A stretch of 64,000 nucleotides of DNA from Morinoia aosen (GCA_030386875.1 CM059556.1:40464964-40528963); one strand, 5' to 3'; positions 1-11,665 are shown, counted from the stretch's first letter. Notes: generated from the letters alone by a model not told the origin. Made by a program: numbers and translations.

Positions 1-655
1 ACACCTGCAGCAGCAACAACAGCTGCGGCAGCTACAACAGCTGCGGCAGCAACAACAGCTGTGGCAGCAACAACAGCTGCAGCATCAACAACAGCTGCAG
101 CAGCAACAACAGCTGCAGCAACAATAACAGCTGCAGCAGCAACAACAGCTGTGGCAGCAACAACAGCTGCAGCAGCAACAACAGCTGCAGCAGCAACAAC
201 AGCTGCGGCAGCAACAACAGCTGCAGCAGCAACAACAGCTGCAGCAGCAACAACAGCTGCGGCAGCAACAACAGCTGCAGCAGCAACAACAGCTGCAGCA
301 GCAACAACAGCTGCGGCAGCAACAACAGCTGCAGCAGCAACAACCAGTGCAGCAGCAACGATAGCTGCGGCAGCAACAACAGCTGCAGCAGCAACAACAG
401 CTGCAGCAGCAACAACAGCTGCGGCAGCAACAACAGCTGCAGCAGCAACAACCAGTGCAGCAGCAACGATAGCTGCGGCAGCAACAACAGCTGCAGCAGC
501 AACAACAGCTGCAGCAGCAACAACAGCTGCGGCAGCAACAACAGCTGCGGCAGCAACAACAGCTGCAGCAGCAACAACAGCTGCGGCAGCAACAACAGCT
601 GCAGCAGCAACAACAGCTGCAGCAGCAACAACAGCTGTAGCAGCAGAAAGCAGCC
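1..655. repeat. 18-bp minisatellite, CAG/CAA-rich
   Basis: Tandem 18-bp units of the form acagctgcagcagcaaca run from the window edge, so the true left end is unseen. Units differ mainly by gca/gcg and a few cagtgc/cgatag variants. The block containing those variants occurs twice (about 340-375 and 450-485), which indicates segmental duplication inside the array. Reading frames on both strands stay open (Ala/Thr-rich on +, Leu/Gln-rich or Cys-rich on -) only because the unit lacks stops. I do not call a gene. Confidence 0.93.
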
Positions 656-744
656 CCATAATTTCTTGCAAGCGGCTGATGGGCAAGAAATTCTTGCAGC
701 ATCAACAGGTCGACGCAACAGGCTTGATGGCTTCATTATTTACG

Positions 745-1200
745 GCACCCTGCCAGCTCGGCCCTCACTTCCTCGCGTGCCTCCCTCTCTCCCTTACGTC
801 CTGCCCTCTGTCTTCCTGTCTTCTTCTCTCATTCTCTCCCTCCCTCTCTCTCTCTCAGGTCCTGCCCTCTGTCTTCATCTCTTCTTCCCTTCCTCTCTCC
901 CTCAGGTCCTACCCTCTGTATTTCTCTCTTCTTCACTCATTCGCTTTCTCATAAGCTCCCTCTCACTCACTCGTCTTCAACCCTCATTCCTTCCTACTTC
1001 CTTTGGCATTCTCATTCTTTCTTTTTCCTTCATTTCCTATGACTTTATCATTCCTTTTGGTCCTTCCCCACTCCCCTTTTTCCCCCAGTCCTTCTATCTT
1101 TATTTCCCCTCTCACTCCCTCGATCTCGTCTTCTCTTAACCCCATTCCATTCTCACTTTCTTCTGCTTCCTCATTCCTTCTCAGTTCTCCATTTTCTCGC
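745..1200. repeat. Polypyrimidine (CT-rich) low-complexity tract
   Basis: Almost pure C/T on the + strand. It includes a degenerate tandem repeat of roughly 60 bp in which ctgccctctgtcttc recurs near 801, 861 and 906. No coding signal is visible. The tract runs directly into a SINE 3' fragment. Confidence 0.85.
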
Positions 1201-1207
1201 GCTATCT

Positions 1208-1345
1208 CATTCAACTCCACCCAGGTGTCGGAAATGGGGACCGGCTTGACTGGGGGTAACCGTCATTGCGTCCTGGTGTTAGTTAAAAGAGATTTGAAAA
1301 ACCAATGTACAAGATGACGTGTATCAAGCTTGATTGGAATAAAAT
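1208..1345 (+). mobile_element. 5'-truncated copy of the tRNA-derived SINE
   Basis: Matches the 3' two-thirds of the SINE copies at 13066 and 19825. Shared landmarks are cccaggtgtcggaaatgg, ccggcttgac, gcgtcctggtgttagtt, gaaaaaccaatgtacaagat and the terminal gcttgattgg. The tRNA-like head with the pol III A and B boxes is missing and is replaced by CT-rich DNA. Truncation at the 5' end fits incomplete reverse transcription. Confidence 0.8.
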
Positions 1346-1506
1346 ATCTTTTCTTTCATTTACCTTATTTCTTTTCTTCGTACTCTTCTATACTCCCCCC
1401 TAATCCTCCAGTCCTTCTCGCTCCCACCTCCCCACTCCCCTCGTCCCCTCCCTCAGATCGATGCCACTGTCCCACTCAGTGCCCTCACTAATTACTCTTC
1501 TTTGCC

Positions 1507-1525
1507 TCACACACACACACACACA
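1507..1525. repeat. (CA)n microsatellite
   Basis: About nine to ten uninterrupted CA dinucleotides. Confidence 0.9.
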
Positions 1526-1582
1526 GCTGCAGCAACCAATGTTCCCCTCTTCTTTGAATTCACCAAAATGCCAACATTGGAA

Positions 1583-1710
1583 ACAGCTAACGCGAGTTTG
1601 ATGTAATAAATCATTGAAATACTCACGAAGGAAATACCTAAATGAAGTTCGATGAAATAAATCATCAATTACTACAATGAAAATAGCTAAATCAAGTTTG
1701 ATGTAATAAA
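1583..1710. repeat. Degenerate tandem repeat, about 60 bp, two to three units
   Basis: The motif aaatagctaa...gagtttgatgtaataaat recurs near 1583, 1635 (as aaatacctaaatgaagttcgatgaaataaat) and 1681. The units have diverged strongly, so this is an old array. Confidence 0.7.
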
Positions 1711-2094
1711 TTGTCCTGCACTATAAAAACAGGACAACGTTCTTCAAACAATGCTACTTGTCGTTGTGTTGAAATAAAAAAATATAATTTTTTTTTTCAA
1801 GTATCATGACGCAGTTCCAAAGATGCCTCATTGTGTTGCTTGCGTGTGTACTCGTATGTTTCTTTTGCATTTTTTTGAAATTATTTCTTATACTTTATTA
1901 ATATTTACGTTTAACATGCCTATGTTGAGTTAATATGAAGCATGTATACACAAATAAAATTATTCTAATCTATTTTAAGTCTGTTAATTTTCAAACCAAA
2001 TCGGCCCTTGACCAGCGCTGGGCAGCCCCGTTTCTGCTTAAAACTGCGCCACTAATCGTCATTATTTTTTTTCCATAACAGAAGAACAAATTTC

Positions 2095-2480
2095 CACAAA
2101 AAGGTAATGCAGCCCAAGAAAAATGCTAACTCGCCCCCGTCAAAATTAGTACCCCACTAAATAAGTCCCTCTCTTCATCAAAATAGGCAATTCAGTCCAT
2201 CAAAGTCATAACTCACTTAATCAAATATGGTAACTAACTCCATCAAACCAGGGACTCACTCCATCGAAGAGGTAATTCGCTGCATCGAAAAGGTAACGCA
2301 CTTTATTAAATTAAGCTGTTTATTGTATCAAAATTAATAGATCATTTTACCAAAATTAGGTTCTTACTCCATCAATACATGTCATTAACTAAATTCAAAA
2401 TAAGGAACATAGTCCATCAAATAGGTACTTGATTCATCAAAATAAATAGCGTGGTCCAACACATCAGGTAACGTGTTCCA
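2095..2480. repeat. Decayed minisatellite around a 'ccatcaaa..ggtaactcac' motif
   Basis: A recurring phrase, catcaaaa followed by ggtaa/gtac and a cact/cagtcc element, appears every 25-40 bases about a dozen times. Unit length is irregular and no two units are identical, as expected of a very old tandem array. Confidence 0.65.
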
Positions 2481-2990
2481 TCAAAGTTACATATTTTATC
2501 TTAATGAGTCTAAACATTTTATTTACCACAAGCGATGCAGAAGTAGATTGTGTCTTAAGTCTATGTAGTACAATGATCAAATTGAGTATGAACAACTTAA
2601 TACGTAGAATACAGGAAAAAGTACTCCGGAAATTTTGCTAATCCTCTAAGCCTGACAATATTGATAAACGAGAGTACCGGCCCATCAGAAATGACGGGAT
2701 TCTTCATTTTCCTTGAGTAAAATCCTCCAGATGTGGAAATCCTCCGAAAAATACATCCATCTTACGGGGAATATCTTGAGCCAAATTGGGCCCCGGCGGC
2801 TCCCCCCACTGAAATTTTTTTTTTAATTAAAAAGGCTCCTTAGGGGATGGATTAATGTGCCATGAAATTTTATGGCCCTACGGACACTAGAACCCCCTCC
2901 CCCCCAGGGGGTTGAAAAGGGGACCGAAAATGATGAATTTGAGGCCCAATTTTGAAAAAAATAGAATAAATTTGAATTTGAACAAAAAAA

Positions 2991-3222
2991 CGAATTTTAG
3001 TTTGTTAGAAATGTTCCAAGGGTTCTAAAACTGTCTTAGTTTTTGTTCTGGCTTCAAAACTGAAGGAGGAGTAGCAATCTGAAATATCAATAAAAGTATA
3101 CAAAAAAACACATTTTTCGCCGAAAAAAAATAAGACCTAAATCGAAAAAATGACACGAGTAAAAAAGGTTTACTTTCACAAAAGACATATACTGACCAAT
3201 TTTCAAACAAATCGGACGGAAA
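2991..3222. repeat. Direct repeat, copy 1 (about 235 bp)
   Basis: Matches 3673-3907 with only scattered substitutions and small gaps. Landmarks are gttccaagggttctaaaact, ggaggagtagcaatctgaaa and ggtttactttcacaaaagac. A 70-bp inverted fragment of the same sequence lies between the copies. Minus-strand reading frames here are short and match nothing I recognise. Confidence 0.9.
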
Positions 3223-3480
3223 AAATTGATAAAGTCTGATCATGGTGATTACTGAAATAAAATGTATTATTTTTATTTACTCACAAGTACGATATTTCTT
3301 ATATGTTTACTTGAAATTTACAAGGAAAATGCTGCTCATTGTTCGTACATCGAAATAGAACATGGAAACTGCATTCATGTACACAAACTTTCATTATATT
3401 CAAATTCAATAGACATAGTTTGTTTTTGAGCTCTAGTGAAAAGTTTACTTTTTTACATTCAAAACGGAACTCGTCCTCGA

Positions 3481-3550
3481 GTTTTGATGCTAGAACAAAT
3501 CCAAAGACAGTTTTAGAATCCTTGGAACATTTCTAACAAACTAAAATTCG
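3481..3550 (-). repeat. Inverted fragment of the 2991/3673 repeat
   Basis: The reverse complement corresponds to the first 70 bases of the flanking direct repeats (gttttgatgctagaacaaat mirrors the gttctggc..caaaac segment). It can pair with either flanking copy in single-stranded form. Confidence 0.85.
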
Positions 3551-3672
3551 GCTTTTTTTCAAATTCGAATTTCTTGAAGAAATATATAGCTCTAAACCCA
3601 AAAAATTGTTGCTGATTTTTGAAATTTCAAAAAATTTTGAAAAAATAGAAAAAAATCGGAATTTGAAAAAAA

Positions 3673-3907
3673 CTGAATTTTAGTTTGTTAGGAATGTTCC
3701 AAGGGTTCTAAAACTGTCTTTGTTTTTGTTCTGGCATCAAAACTGAAGGAGGAGTAGCAATCTGAAATATCAATAAAAATATACCAAAAAACACATTTTT
3801 CGTCAAAAAAAAAATAAGGCCTAAATCGAAAAAATGACACGAGTAAAAAAGGTTTACTTTCACAAAAGACATATACTGGCCAATTTTCAAACGAATCGGA
3901 CGAAAAA
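3673..3907. repeat. Direct repeat, copy 2 (about 235 bp)
   Basis: Near-identical to 2991-3222 at 0.68 kb spacing. The two copies end close to the same phrase (caattttcaaac.aatcggacg) but are followed by different DNA, so the shared unit is bounded. This favours a dispersed element or segmental duplication over an ordinary tandem array. Confidence 0.9.
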
Positions 3908-4075
3908 AGGCAAGATCTCGAGATATTCCCCTTAATAGTTCCCGCGATTAAAATATTCTCGTGCTTTTCCACTGGTGAAACTCGTATCACAGTTACGGTC
4001 GTTGAGCGTCTTCAAATCAAATCAAAGAAGCTGTTTCTTTAGAAATGGACGCCACACAAATATCACTTTTACAAA

Positions 4076-4167
4076 AGGAGCCGCGTCCGTCCGTCCGTCG
4101 GTGTGTCACACCCACCAGCCTGCAGTGTGTGATGAGCGTATCTGTGATACAAGCTTCAACTCCACAA
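4076..4167 (+). repeat. Dispersed short repeat, copy 1 (aggagccgcgtc family)
   Basis: About 85 bp shared with 53184-53264: aggagccgcgtc, tgtccgtc, gtgtgtcaca, caccagcc, then gcgtatctgtgatac and agctt. The gtatctgtgatac end is palindromic. The element class is unknown. Confidence 0.75.
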
Positions 4168-4239
4168 TTTTCGGTGCCTTAACCCAGCAGATTGGGAGTC
4201 GGAATAAATATCACGTGTATTGGTAGGTTAGATTAGTTT

Positions 4240-5830
4240 GAATAGAATTTCAGCGGTTGAGACTTAGGAAAGTATTGGAGAGCCATAGAATAGCATGGGA
4301 AATCATGGGAAAGCCATGTTGAAGCTCAGTTGGTCCTATATCTAATCCTGCCATTTTTTTGAAGGGCCGTGTGCACTCGTATAAATAAATAAACACAATA
4401 ACGGTATTATTAGGTAAAATTTAAGGTTAAATTTTCAACTCGTACTAGGTGAGGAAACCTATGTACACTGTTATTAACGCAGGTGATGTGTTGCAGAACG
4501 TGGCTGTAGTGGGTAGAGCCTTAGTTAGAAGTTGCAGTGCCCAAACACTATTGTTAAGTTAGTGATGTCTAGTACCTGGTGACGGTGAACATTGCCATAC
4601 CAGTTATAAAAGTGTGCAACGTTAGAAAGTGTTAAATCTGTGTTAATGTTTTTGCAAAAAGTAATAACTGTGAACCCAAAAATTCTAATCTATTAATAGA
4701 TTTTTATTGTTGGTAACACTAGAGTTTCAATACGACTCAGTGATTTAAAGAAGATATTAGAATATATTATTAGAAGAAGGGATTCATGGTAATAGCCCAG
4801 TAACCCATGAAAAATCGCAAAATTACATAACAAATATGCAACATAATCACAATGAAATAACTTTTATGGGACCAAATGGATCTCTAAAAACGACGTAATT
4901 CTCTGTTTTGCTCCGTGGAAAAGTGTGCTTGAAATCTACGAGATTTACAAAAGACTGACAATGACAACGAATATTTTGCGTGTTTGACATGAAACAACCT
5001 GAAGGAACATGGAATGCAGTCTAATTTCAAATGAGCCTCTTACGCCACACTCGTTTTCTAGTGACTACGTGCGTTGTGGACCAAAAACAAAGGTAAATTT
5101 TGTGAAACTAATGAAATCTTCGGTGACAATGCGTGAACTTCAGCTGGATTTGTGGTGCTTAGACTGATCTTTGAAACGACGTTCATTCTGCGAGAGCGCA
5201 TGCAATAGTGGCAATACGAGTATGTGCTGTGTGAATGATAAAACTAGAAAAGAAACTGGTTGAATATAAACGAAAATGTGTAAACCTTGTGATCGAAGAT
5301 CAAGATAGTGAATGAAACATGAGCTTCAATAAAGATATGACGTACATGAAGTGCGTAGAATTGTTAAAAAAATGGAACACTTTAAAATCATGCGTTGCTA
5401 GAAACGCGTAATGTGTATAGCAGATGTGTGGTATTTAAAAACGTCGACACCTTCTGAAAGTACGGTGAACTTATGCAAAAGTTACGCGATGACAAAGATT
5501 GATAATCGATATGTTTAAGATCATCACTTATTCAATATCTTAACGTGAACAGAAAATGCATTAAATATTAAAGAATATTCTTAAATTCTGTGTTCCGTGA
5601 GTGCACTCAAGGTCTACATCCCTCCACAAAAAGGGACGTTGAAGGGAAAATTGCGTGCATTGAATTCACGTACAAGTCTCTTGAATTGGACATGAAATCT
5701 GCCGACGAGTTCCTGGTGCGACTCCCTAGAATTTAGTGCTTGTAGGAACGATGCTGAAGAATATTATGATTTGCTGTACAGGTCGCCAAATTCCAGGTAA
5801 GTGATGACAATGTTGCTGTTTTGAACTTTA
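4240..5830. other. Unannotated intergenic DNA
   Basis: AT-rich unique-looking sequence. I see no open frame of useful length, no repeat array and no recognisable element. Confidence 0.5.
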
Positions 5831-5837
5831 GGATTAA

Positions 5838-6381
5838 TTTTCATGGTTTTCTAACTGCTAGCCGAGAGCAGTTGCATTTACAGGTTCTCCAACTGCTGGC
5901 CAAGAGCAGTTGCATTTACATGGTTCTCTGACTGCTACCGAGAGCAGTTGCAGTTTCATGGTTCTCTAACTGCTGGCCGAGAGCAGTTACAGTTTCATGG
6001 TTCTCTAACTGCTGGCCGAGAGCAGTTGCAGTTTCATGGTTCTCTAACTGCTGGCCGAGAACCCAGTTGCAGTTTCATGGTTCTCTAACTGTTGGCCGAG
6101 ACCCCAGTTGCAGTTTCATAGTTCTCTAACTGCTGGCCGAGAGCAGTTGTAGTTTCATGGTTCTCTAACTGCTGGCCGAGATCCCAGTTGCAGTTTCATA
6201 GTTCTCTAACTGCTGGCCGAGATCCCAGTTGCAGTTTCATGGTTCTCTAACTGCTGGCCGAGATCCCAGTTGCAGTTTCATAGTTCTCTAACTGCTGGCC
6301 GAGATCCCAGTTGCAGTTTCATAGTTCTCTAACTGCTGGCCGAGATCCCAGTTGCAGTTTCATGGTTCTCTGACTGCTGGC
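5838..6381. repeat. 39-41 bp minisatellite with hairpin units, about 14 copies
   Basis: Each unit carries ggttctctaactgctggccg followed by either gagagcagttgc or gagatcccagttgc and a tttcat spacer. The early form can pair AACTGCT with AGCAGTT across a 7-base loop. Most later units carry the 2-bp longer ccagtt form, which shortens the stem to five pairs. Later units alternate between cat-ggttc and cat-agttc, a hint of a two-unit higher-order period. Units at the left end are the most divergent. Confidence 0.93.
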
Positions 6382-6825
6382 TAACATTTGCAGACGTTCC
6401 TTGATTCTACTTGGAGCAAAACGATGCATTGCTCAAATGGGAGCTGAATTACAGCTGTACCTAATCTGATGCACCTAAAACAGAATGCATTTGCACTTTT
6501 ACTTGCAAGATAATTGGACAAACCTAGTTACTTTATGGCCAAATTAGCGGCGTACACCTGCATGTGTCGTAGGCTGTTAGTGGGCTAATGAGGGTAAACT
6601 AATTTTTTTAATAACAAACGTATTGTGAAAAAACATCATAAATTCTATATTCATTTAGAGAATGTGCACGACCCAGGTCCCATAAATATCCTGCCGATAA
6701 CCTTAACTCACGAATCTAAATCTACAATAAGGGACCTCAATTGATCTTAATTTACGTAACAGAATTGACTTATGTAAATCTGCCGTAACGAAGCCGAGTA
6801 GAGCGAATCTAACAGAAAAATGAAC

Positions 6826-7103
6826 TTAACACTTTAATTCCGAAGAGGTACATATGTGTACCACTAGGTAAATTGTTCATTTACGTACCGGAATATATAA
6901 TAATAACATTTCATCTATTTTGCTACCTCTCCCGAAATAAATTATTAGAGTAAGAGGTAACATATTAAGGTTCAATTGCATTCTTTGTACTTTTTAGAAA
7001 GGTTAAAAATGTATCAGAGCAGAAATGCCGGTTTTTCGAAACGATTTCTTCTAGCCTAACCAAACCGACCGTAGCAACCACATAATCGCAGTCAACGCGT
7101 TAA
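6826..7103 (-). mobile_element. Family B TTAA-flanked MITE, inverted copy
   Basis: Read on the minus strand it starts at the TTAA shared with the next element (7100-7103) with CGCGTTGACTGCGATTATG. It then contains the GTTGCTACGG and GGTTAGG phrases and ends with GGTACACATATGTACC and a TTAA at 6826-6829. The same order of motifs occurs in the copies at 7100, 15706 and 63431. TTAA target duplications with these ends resemble piggyBac-type non-autonomous elements. No transposase is present. Confidence 0.8.
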
Positions 7104-7373
7104 CGCATTGACTGCGATTGTGCGCCCGCTACAGTTGATTAGGTTATGTTTCAAGTAGCAGAAGTGAAAACCCGACTTCACTGCTCCAATACATTTATAT
7201 CGTCTCTAAGAAGTGGGCAAAATATGAGTACATTGTGATGTTATACCTTGTGCGCTGAAATTTATTTGAAAAGACTAGTGAAATAACTGAGATGCCACAC
7301 ATTTATACCGGTACGCAAATGAGCAGAATATGAAGCGGTGCACGTATGTACCGATACCTAGTCAACGTGCTAA
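7100..7373 (+). mobile_element. Family B TTAA-flanked MITE, direct copy abutting its inverted partner
   Basis: Begins TTAACGCATTGACTGCG and ends cctagtcaacgtgctaa, where the terminal TTAA has mutated to CTAA. It is about 274 bp and non-coding. It shares its first TTAA with the inverted copy at 6826-7103, which creates a palindrome of roughly 90 bp centred on 7100-7103. Its last 60 bases are the first unit of the tandem array that follows. Confidence 0.82.
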
Positions 7374-7860
7374 ATATATCAAATAGCACAGGAAGCAGAA
7401 CGTAAATGAGCAGAATATGTAGTGGTGCAAGGTCGTACCAATACGTATATTGGTGAACTATGTTAAATATTTCAAAAGGCACAGGGAACTGAACGTAAAT
7501 GAGTAAGATAAGTAGCGGTGCATACATCTACTAACACGGAGACAAAGTGTTTAAAACAACAAACGGAGAAGGAAACGGAGCGTAAATGGGCAAAATGAGT
7601 AGCGGTGTAAGTACGTACCAATACGTACGTTGGTTATGTATGTTAAATATCACAAACAGCGCAGGAAAGGGAACTTAAAAGGGCAAAAGAGCTAGCGGTA
7701 CACTTGTGTACCAGTACGTATATAGATGAAATGTGTTAAATATAACGAACGGTGGAGGAAGCGGAACCTGAATAAGCAAAATAAGTAGTGGTGTACGTGT
7801 GTACCATTACATATATTGATTAAATGTGTTAAACATAACAAACGACACAGGAAAGGGAGC
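7314..7860. repeat. 90-bp minisatellite derived from the MITE end, about six units
   Basis: Units begin near 7314, 7402, 7495, 7584, 7674 and 7768 with a gtaaatgagcaaaat-like phrase. They then carry gtagcggtg, a gtaccaatacgta phrase, a gtgttaaata phrase (the old TTAA end) and caaa..gcacaggaaaggga. The first unit lies inside the family B MITE and crosses its terminal TTAA into flanking DNA, so the repeat unit is a chimera of MITE end and flank. Units differ at many positions, indicating an old array. Confidence 0.85.
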
Positions 7861-7877
7861 AGCAGCAGCAGCAGCGT
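7860..7877. repeat. (CAG)n microsatellite
   Basis: Five to six agc triplets directly follow the last 90-bp unit. Confidence 0.8.
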
Positions 7878-7919
7878 GAGCACCGCTGCGCTGGCTGAGA
7901 GTATGCCGCGCTCGCTGTG

Positions 7920-9300
7920 GTTGCCTGCTTCGAAACATGAACCGCTGGCAACGAGCGGTACGCAAGCTCCAGCTCACCAAATGGGGTGAGTCTACACCTT
8001 ATGATTTGCAGCCCCAGTGATGCGTTTTAAGCTCTGTGGGTTGCTTTGTTTAGTGCTCCTTTATTACGATTTTTTCGTTCACGTTGAGTGGATTCCGTTA
8101 GAAGTCGTTGCTGCCATCCATCCCAATGTCATGTTTGGTGCTGTTTTTCTATGGTATTTTTTACTTCCCCTTTTAGTTTAGTGGCTTCTGTAAAAGTTGT
8201 CGTTATAACCACAGTGCTTTTAGTTTGTACCATTACAACGATGAGTATGTATGAATTCTATCATTCATTTTTAGTGACTTCCATTATAAATTGTTGATGA
8301 ACATCAAAGAAACCTGTGCGAGACACAAATCGCCGCCTGAGAACATGATCTGCGTTCACCTCCTACCCTTGGTCAAGGAGTCTGTGTGAACCTTCTTTGT
8401 CTCGTGACATTATCGTCCCAAAGCATTTTTTTGCAATGGAACTTCTGCTTACGCTGAAATGTCAATTTCATGGCATCTCTTTTTCATTGAGGTCTGCTGT
8501 ACAGTTTTTGCTGCTATTTTTTCCCATTTTTGAATGAGCTTTCCCTTTTTGTGAAGTTTTCCATTTGTTATCTTCCACGAACCCACGGATGAGACGGTAC
8601 GGATTTTACGGTTCCCAAAGTTCTATTCCAGTTTCAGCACAATATTTTGGTTTGGGTTGAATTGTAAATTCAGAATATGAATTTCTATAATTGTCTGGTG
8701 GAGGAAACTGAATTTCTAAGTAAAATTAGAAATAAACTAATATTCTATTCAGAAAAACAGTTCACTGAAATAGCAGTTAGATTCATGGCTTAATAACAAT
8801 AATAATTACAGTACTAAATAAACTCTACAAGCTTACATCAATAACTTTGGACAACCTTTACTCTAAATGCAGCAAGCACAAATTGAAGTACTGAATATCA
8901 GATCATCAACAGTCTTCGGTACACAACGAAAAGAAATGATAACTTTTTGTTGAAAGTATGGTATATCTAAGCCTTTTTTGCCTAAGCCAAACAGGCGACA
9001 AGCAGTGAGAAAAGTGTTCAAAAGGAGAGGCTTTCCAGACATTTCGCTCTCGTGCTCCTCGGTCCGTATTCTAAAAAGCGCAAAGTGACTTGCCGTTCAC
9101 GTGTGTGTGCGATATGGCGATCCGACGCATTTTCTTTCGTTGAGCCAACGCTAGACTCCGTACGGAAATGAATGTACATAAATGTATCTTGTTTAAAAAT
9201 ATCGTCAAGGGTTTAAAAAAATATCTATGCAAAAAAACATATATGACTGTATATATATCTTTATACATAGGTAATTTTATACGTGTGATATATTTACATG
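7920..9300. other. Unannotated intergenic DNA
   Basis: Mixed-composition sequence with only short frames and no recognisable protein, element or array. Confidence 0.5.
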
Positions 9301-9320
9301 TAATAATACACACAAATGTA

Positions 9321-9321
<1 letters not shown>

Positions 9322-9360
<39 letters not shown>
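9322..9360. repeat. (TA)n microsatellite
   Basis: About 19 to 20 uninterrupted TA dinucleotides within a wider AT-rich, acata-rich stretch. It explains the Tyr/Ile run in overlapping frames on both strands. Confidence 0.95.
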
Positions 9361-9364
<4 letters not shown>

Positions 9365-9369
9365 CATAA

Positions 9370-10650
9370 GTAATTTATTAGTGTGATATACATATAAAAA
9401 CAATACGCAAACACATTCAGTATTTTGACATGTTGTGTTTAAGTATAAAAATACAAGGGACAGTAACATACATACCTAGTCAAACGGACACAACACGCAG
9501 ACAAATCAATATGCAAAATGTATGTACTTGTACCCGTAGGAATTTACATAGCTAGTCAATCGGAGAGTATGTATGAACAATAATAGGTGAAACCAATCTA
9601 CAACACGTACCCTGTACGACAAACTCATACTCGTGAAATATCATGCAGCTCGTAAAAAAAGGGCTATGAGGCTATGAGAGACCACGCAAGTCGAGCCCTC
9701 ATACACCATTGAGTGACTGACGCGCGATGTTTGCACTGAGGCATCCGAGTGATGCTTCACATCGAGGCAGAAGCAGGCAGCTCCCTTCCCAGCATTGGAT
9801 TGACCAGGGGTAGAGGCAGGTTTTGGTGTGGCTATCGTACAGACTTGGGAGTTGCATCGTAGTTGATTCGTTTTTCATCATCAGATAAGAAATGAAAGAA
9901 TGAATGTCATTTATAAAACAATGGAATAAACTAGAATAAGGAATTCAAACTACCATGAGAAATAAATCAGAATCTTCATTGACTACAGACGGCTCAAAGG
10001 AGCTAAGATGGCTGTCCAATCCTAATAAGACATTGAAATTACTTGTGTAAATTGGGGTAATCCTTGTTCTCTTGTAGCTGAACATGGACGAGTTTCAATA
10101 ATATTTCCGTTATTATCATTTCTGCCCCGATGTTCGGTGATGCTATAGCCTAGAGTACGGTAAGTCAAGCCCACATACCCAGATGCACACATTGCACGAC
10201 TCTATACATTTAGAATGGCTGCATCATCACAGTAAGTTTATCTTTGTAACACGAAAAAGAATCAATTTTAAAATTATCGATATGATTTAGAATTTGTATA
10301 GTATCTCTGCCTGTAATTTTTAAAACTGAAATTCGCCAAACTTGGATGCACCGGGCTGAGCGGGCTCATCATAAATGCATCTCATATTAATTTACCATTA
10401 AACGATGAATTTAATCTTCAGGTAAATTTTCAGAGAAATTTTCCTTGAGTTTTTTTTCGGGCAAAACGGTTACCAGCACTCACACACCTCACCGTTGTCA
10501 TACTTTGGCCCAAAGAAAAAAAATGAGAAAAAAATGCATGGGAAATATTTAAATGGACGAAATTTCAAAACTTAATTGTTCAGTAACGTAATAATTGGTT
10601 CGTACATCCTCTTCTCAGATAAAATTCCTACAGTGATGCAGACATACTTA
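9370..10650. other. Unannotated intergenic DNA
   Basis: AT-rich unique-looking sequence. I see no gene, array or element boundary. Confidence 0.5.
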
Positions 10651-10654
10651 GCAT

Positions 10655-10879
10655 TAAACACTTTGATTGCAAGGTGACCCAACGGTGGTCATCGAGGGGA
10701 TTTCTATAATACTGCCGACCGACTAGCAATCACGGTCTAAATTTCAATAAATATGTACTTAATGAAAACCAGATGAGCGCAAGATCGCTATAATGTTCAT
10801 TATTTTCAAAATTAACCTATAAAATTTACTCTAATATGAGTTAAAACTTCAGTTTTATCCGTCGCAGTTAATGTATTAA
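10655..10879 (+). mobile_element. Family C TTAA-flanked MITE
   Basis: Starts TTAAACACTTTGATTGC, then gtgacccaacggtggtc, ataatactgccgaccgacta, and a mid-section ending cgtcgcagttaatgtattaa. The same layout (end motif, ACCGGTGG-like block, gctgctgaccgacca block, long AT-rich middle, inverted end) occurs in the other family C copies. About 225 bp, non-coding. Confidence 0.78.
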
Positions 10880-11665
10880 ATAGAGTCGTGTGTTATGTGC
10901 ATTTGGTAAGTGGGCATGACTTCCCGTGCTCTAGGCGATAAGAATGCCGAACATTGGAGTGGAGATATCGTACTGGAAATATTACTGCAACTCCTTTGTA
11001 GTCAGATATGAGAGAACACGGAAATTTTTTATACATAATCCCAATTTAAAGCTCTGATTTTAAGGTCTCGAGAAAGGTGAATTTTCCTAACGAATTCAAG
11101 ATTTTAGAATCTCTTGCTATTCTTGAGTTTAAAGCTGTTTCAAATTACCTTCTTAGTTTGGGTAATTTGTAGTCAAACGATGATTTACTTTATTTTCGAG
11201 TTTGTCTGAGTTTCTCATTGTAGTTCATTTTGTTGTTTCGAAGATGACCTTCATTCTTAATTTTCTTAGCTGATGAGGAGCGGAGGCTCGGCTTGTTTTA
11301 TTTTACAATTTTTGTCTTCGTGCGATTTTAAGAGTGAATGTTTAACGCTGAATTCTTCGTTCTTTCATTCATTCTTAATATTTAAATCAACTTAGATGAA
11401 AATATTGTTTTTATTAAATTTTGAATAAATTAAATTAGTAAATAGGTTTAAATTGGATCAAGTAACAATAATATTTCCAGTTTAACTGATAGTTGATCAA
11501 TTGAGATTTATAAATAGATTTTTAAGCAGATAAAGTCAAATTCATCTTAATGTTATGGAATGAAATAGAACTTACAGAGATAACTACATTATATATTTGT
11601 AAGCATCGTTATAGTTATTTATAATTATCTAACTTTGTAAAATTAATTTAAACTAAAATAACACT
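10880..11665. other. Unannotated AT-rich intergenic DNA
   Basis: No frame, repeat or element recognised. Confidence 0.5.

Noticed and set aside
32..954. Ala/Thr-rich, Leu/Gln-rich and Cys-rich frames at the window start
   Set aside because: They are products of an 18-bp array read in different frames, running into CT-rich DNA. There is no homology, and the 'Cys-rich' reading is a frame artefact.
3025..3990. Minus-strand frames with similar short proteins (72 and 100 codons)
   Set aside because: They arise because the DNA is duplicated. Neither has a recognisable domain, and the second is broken relative to the first.
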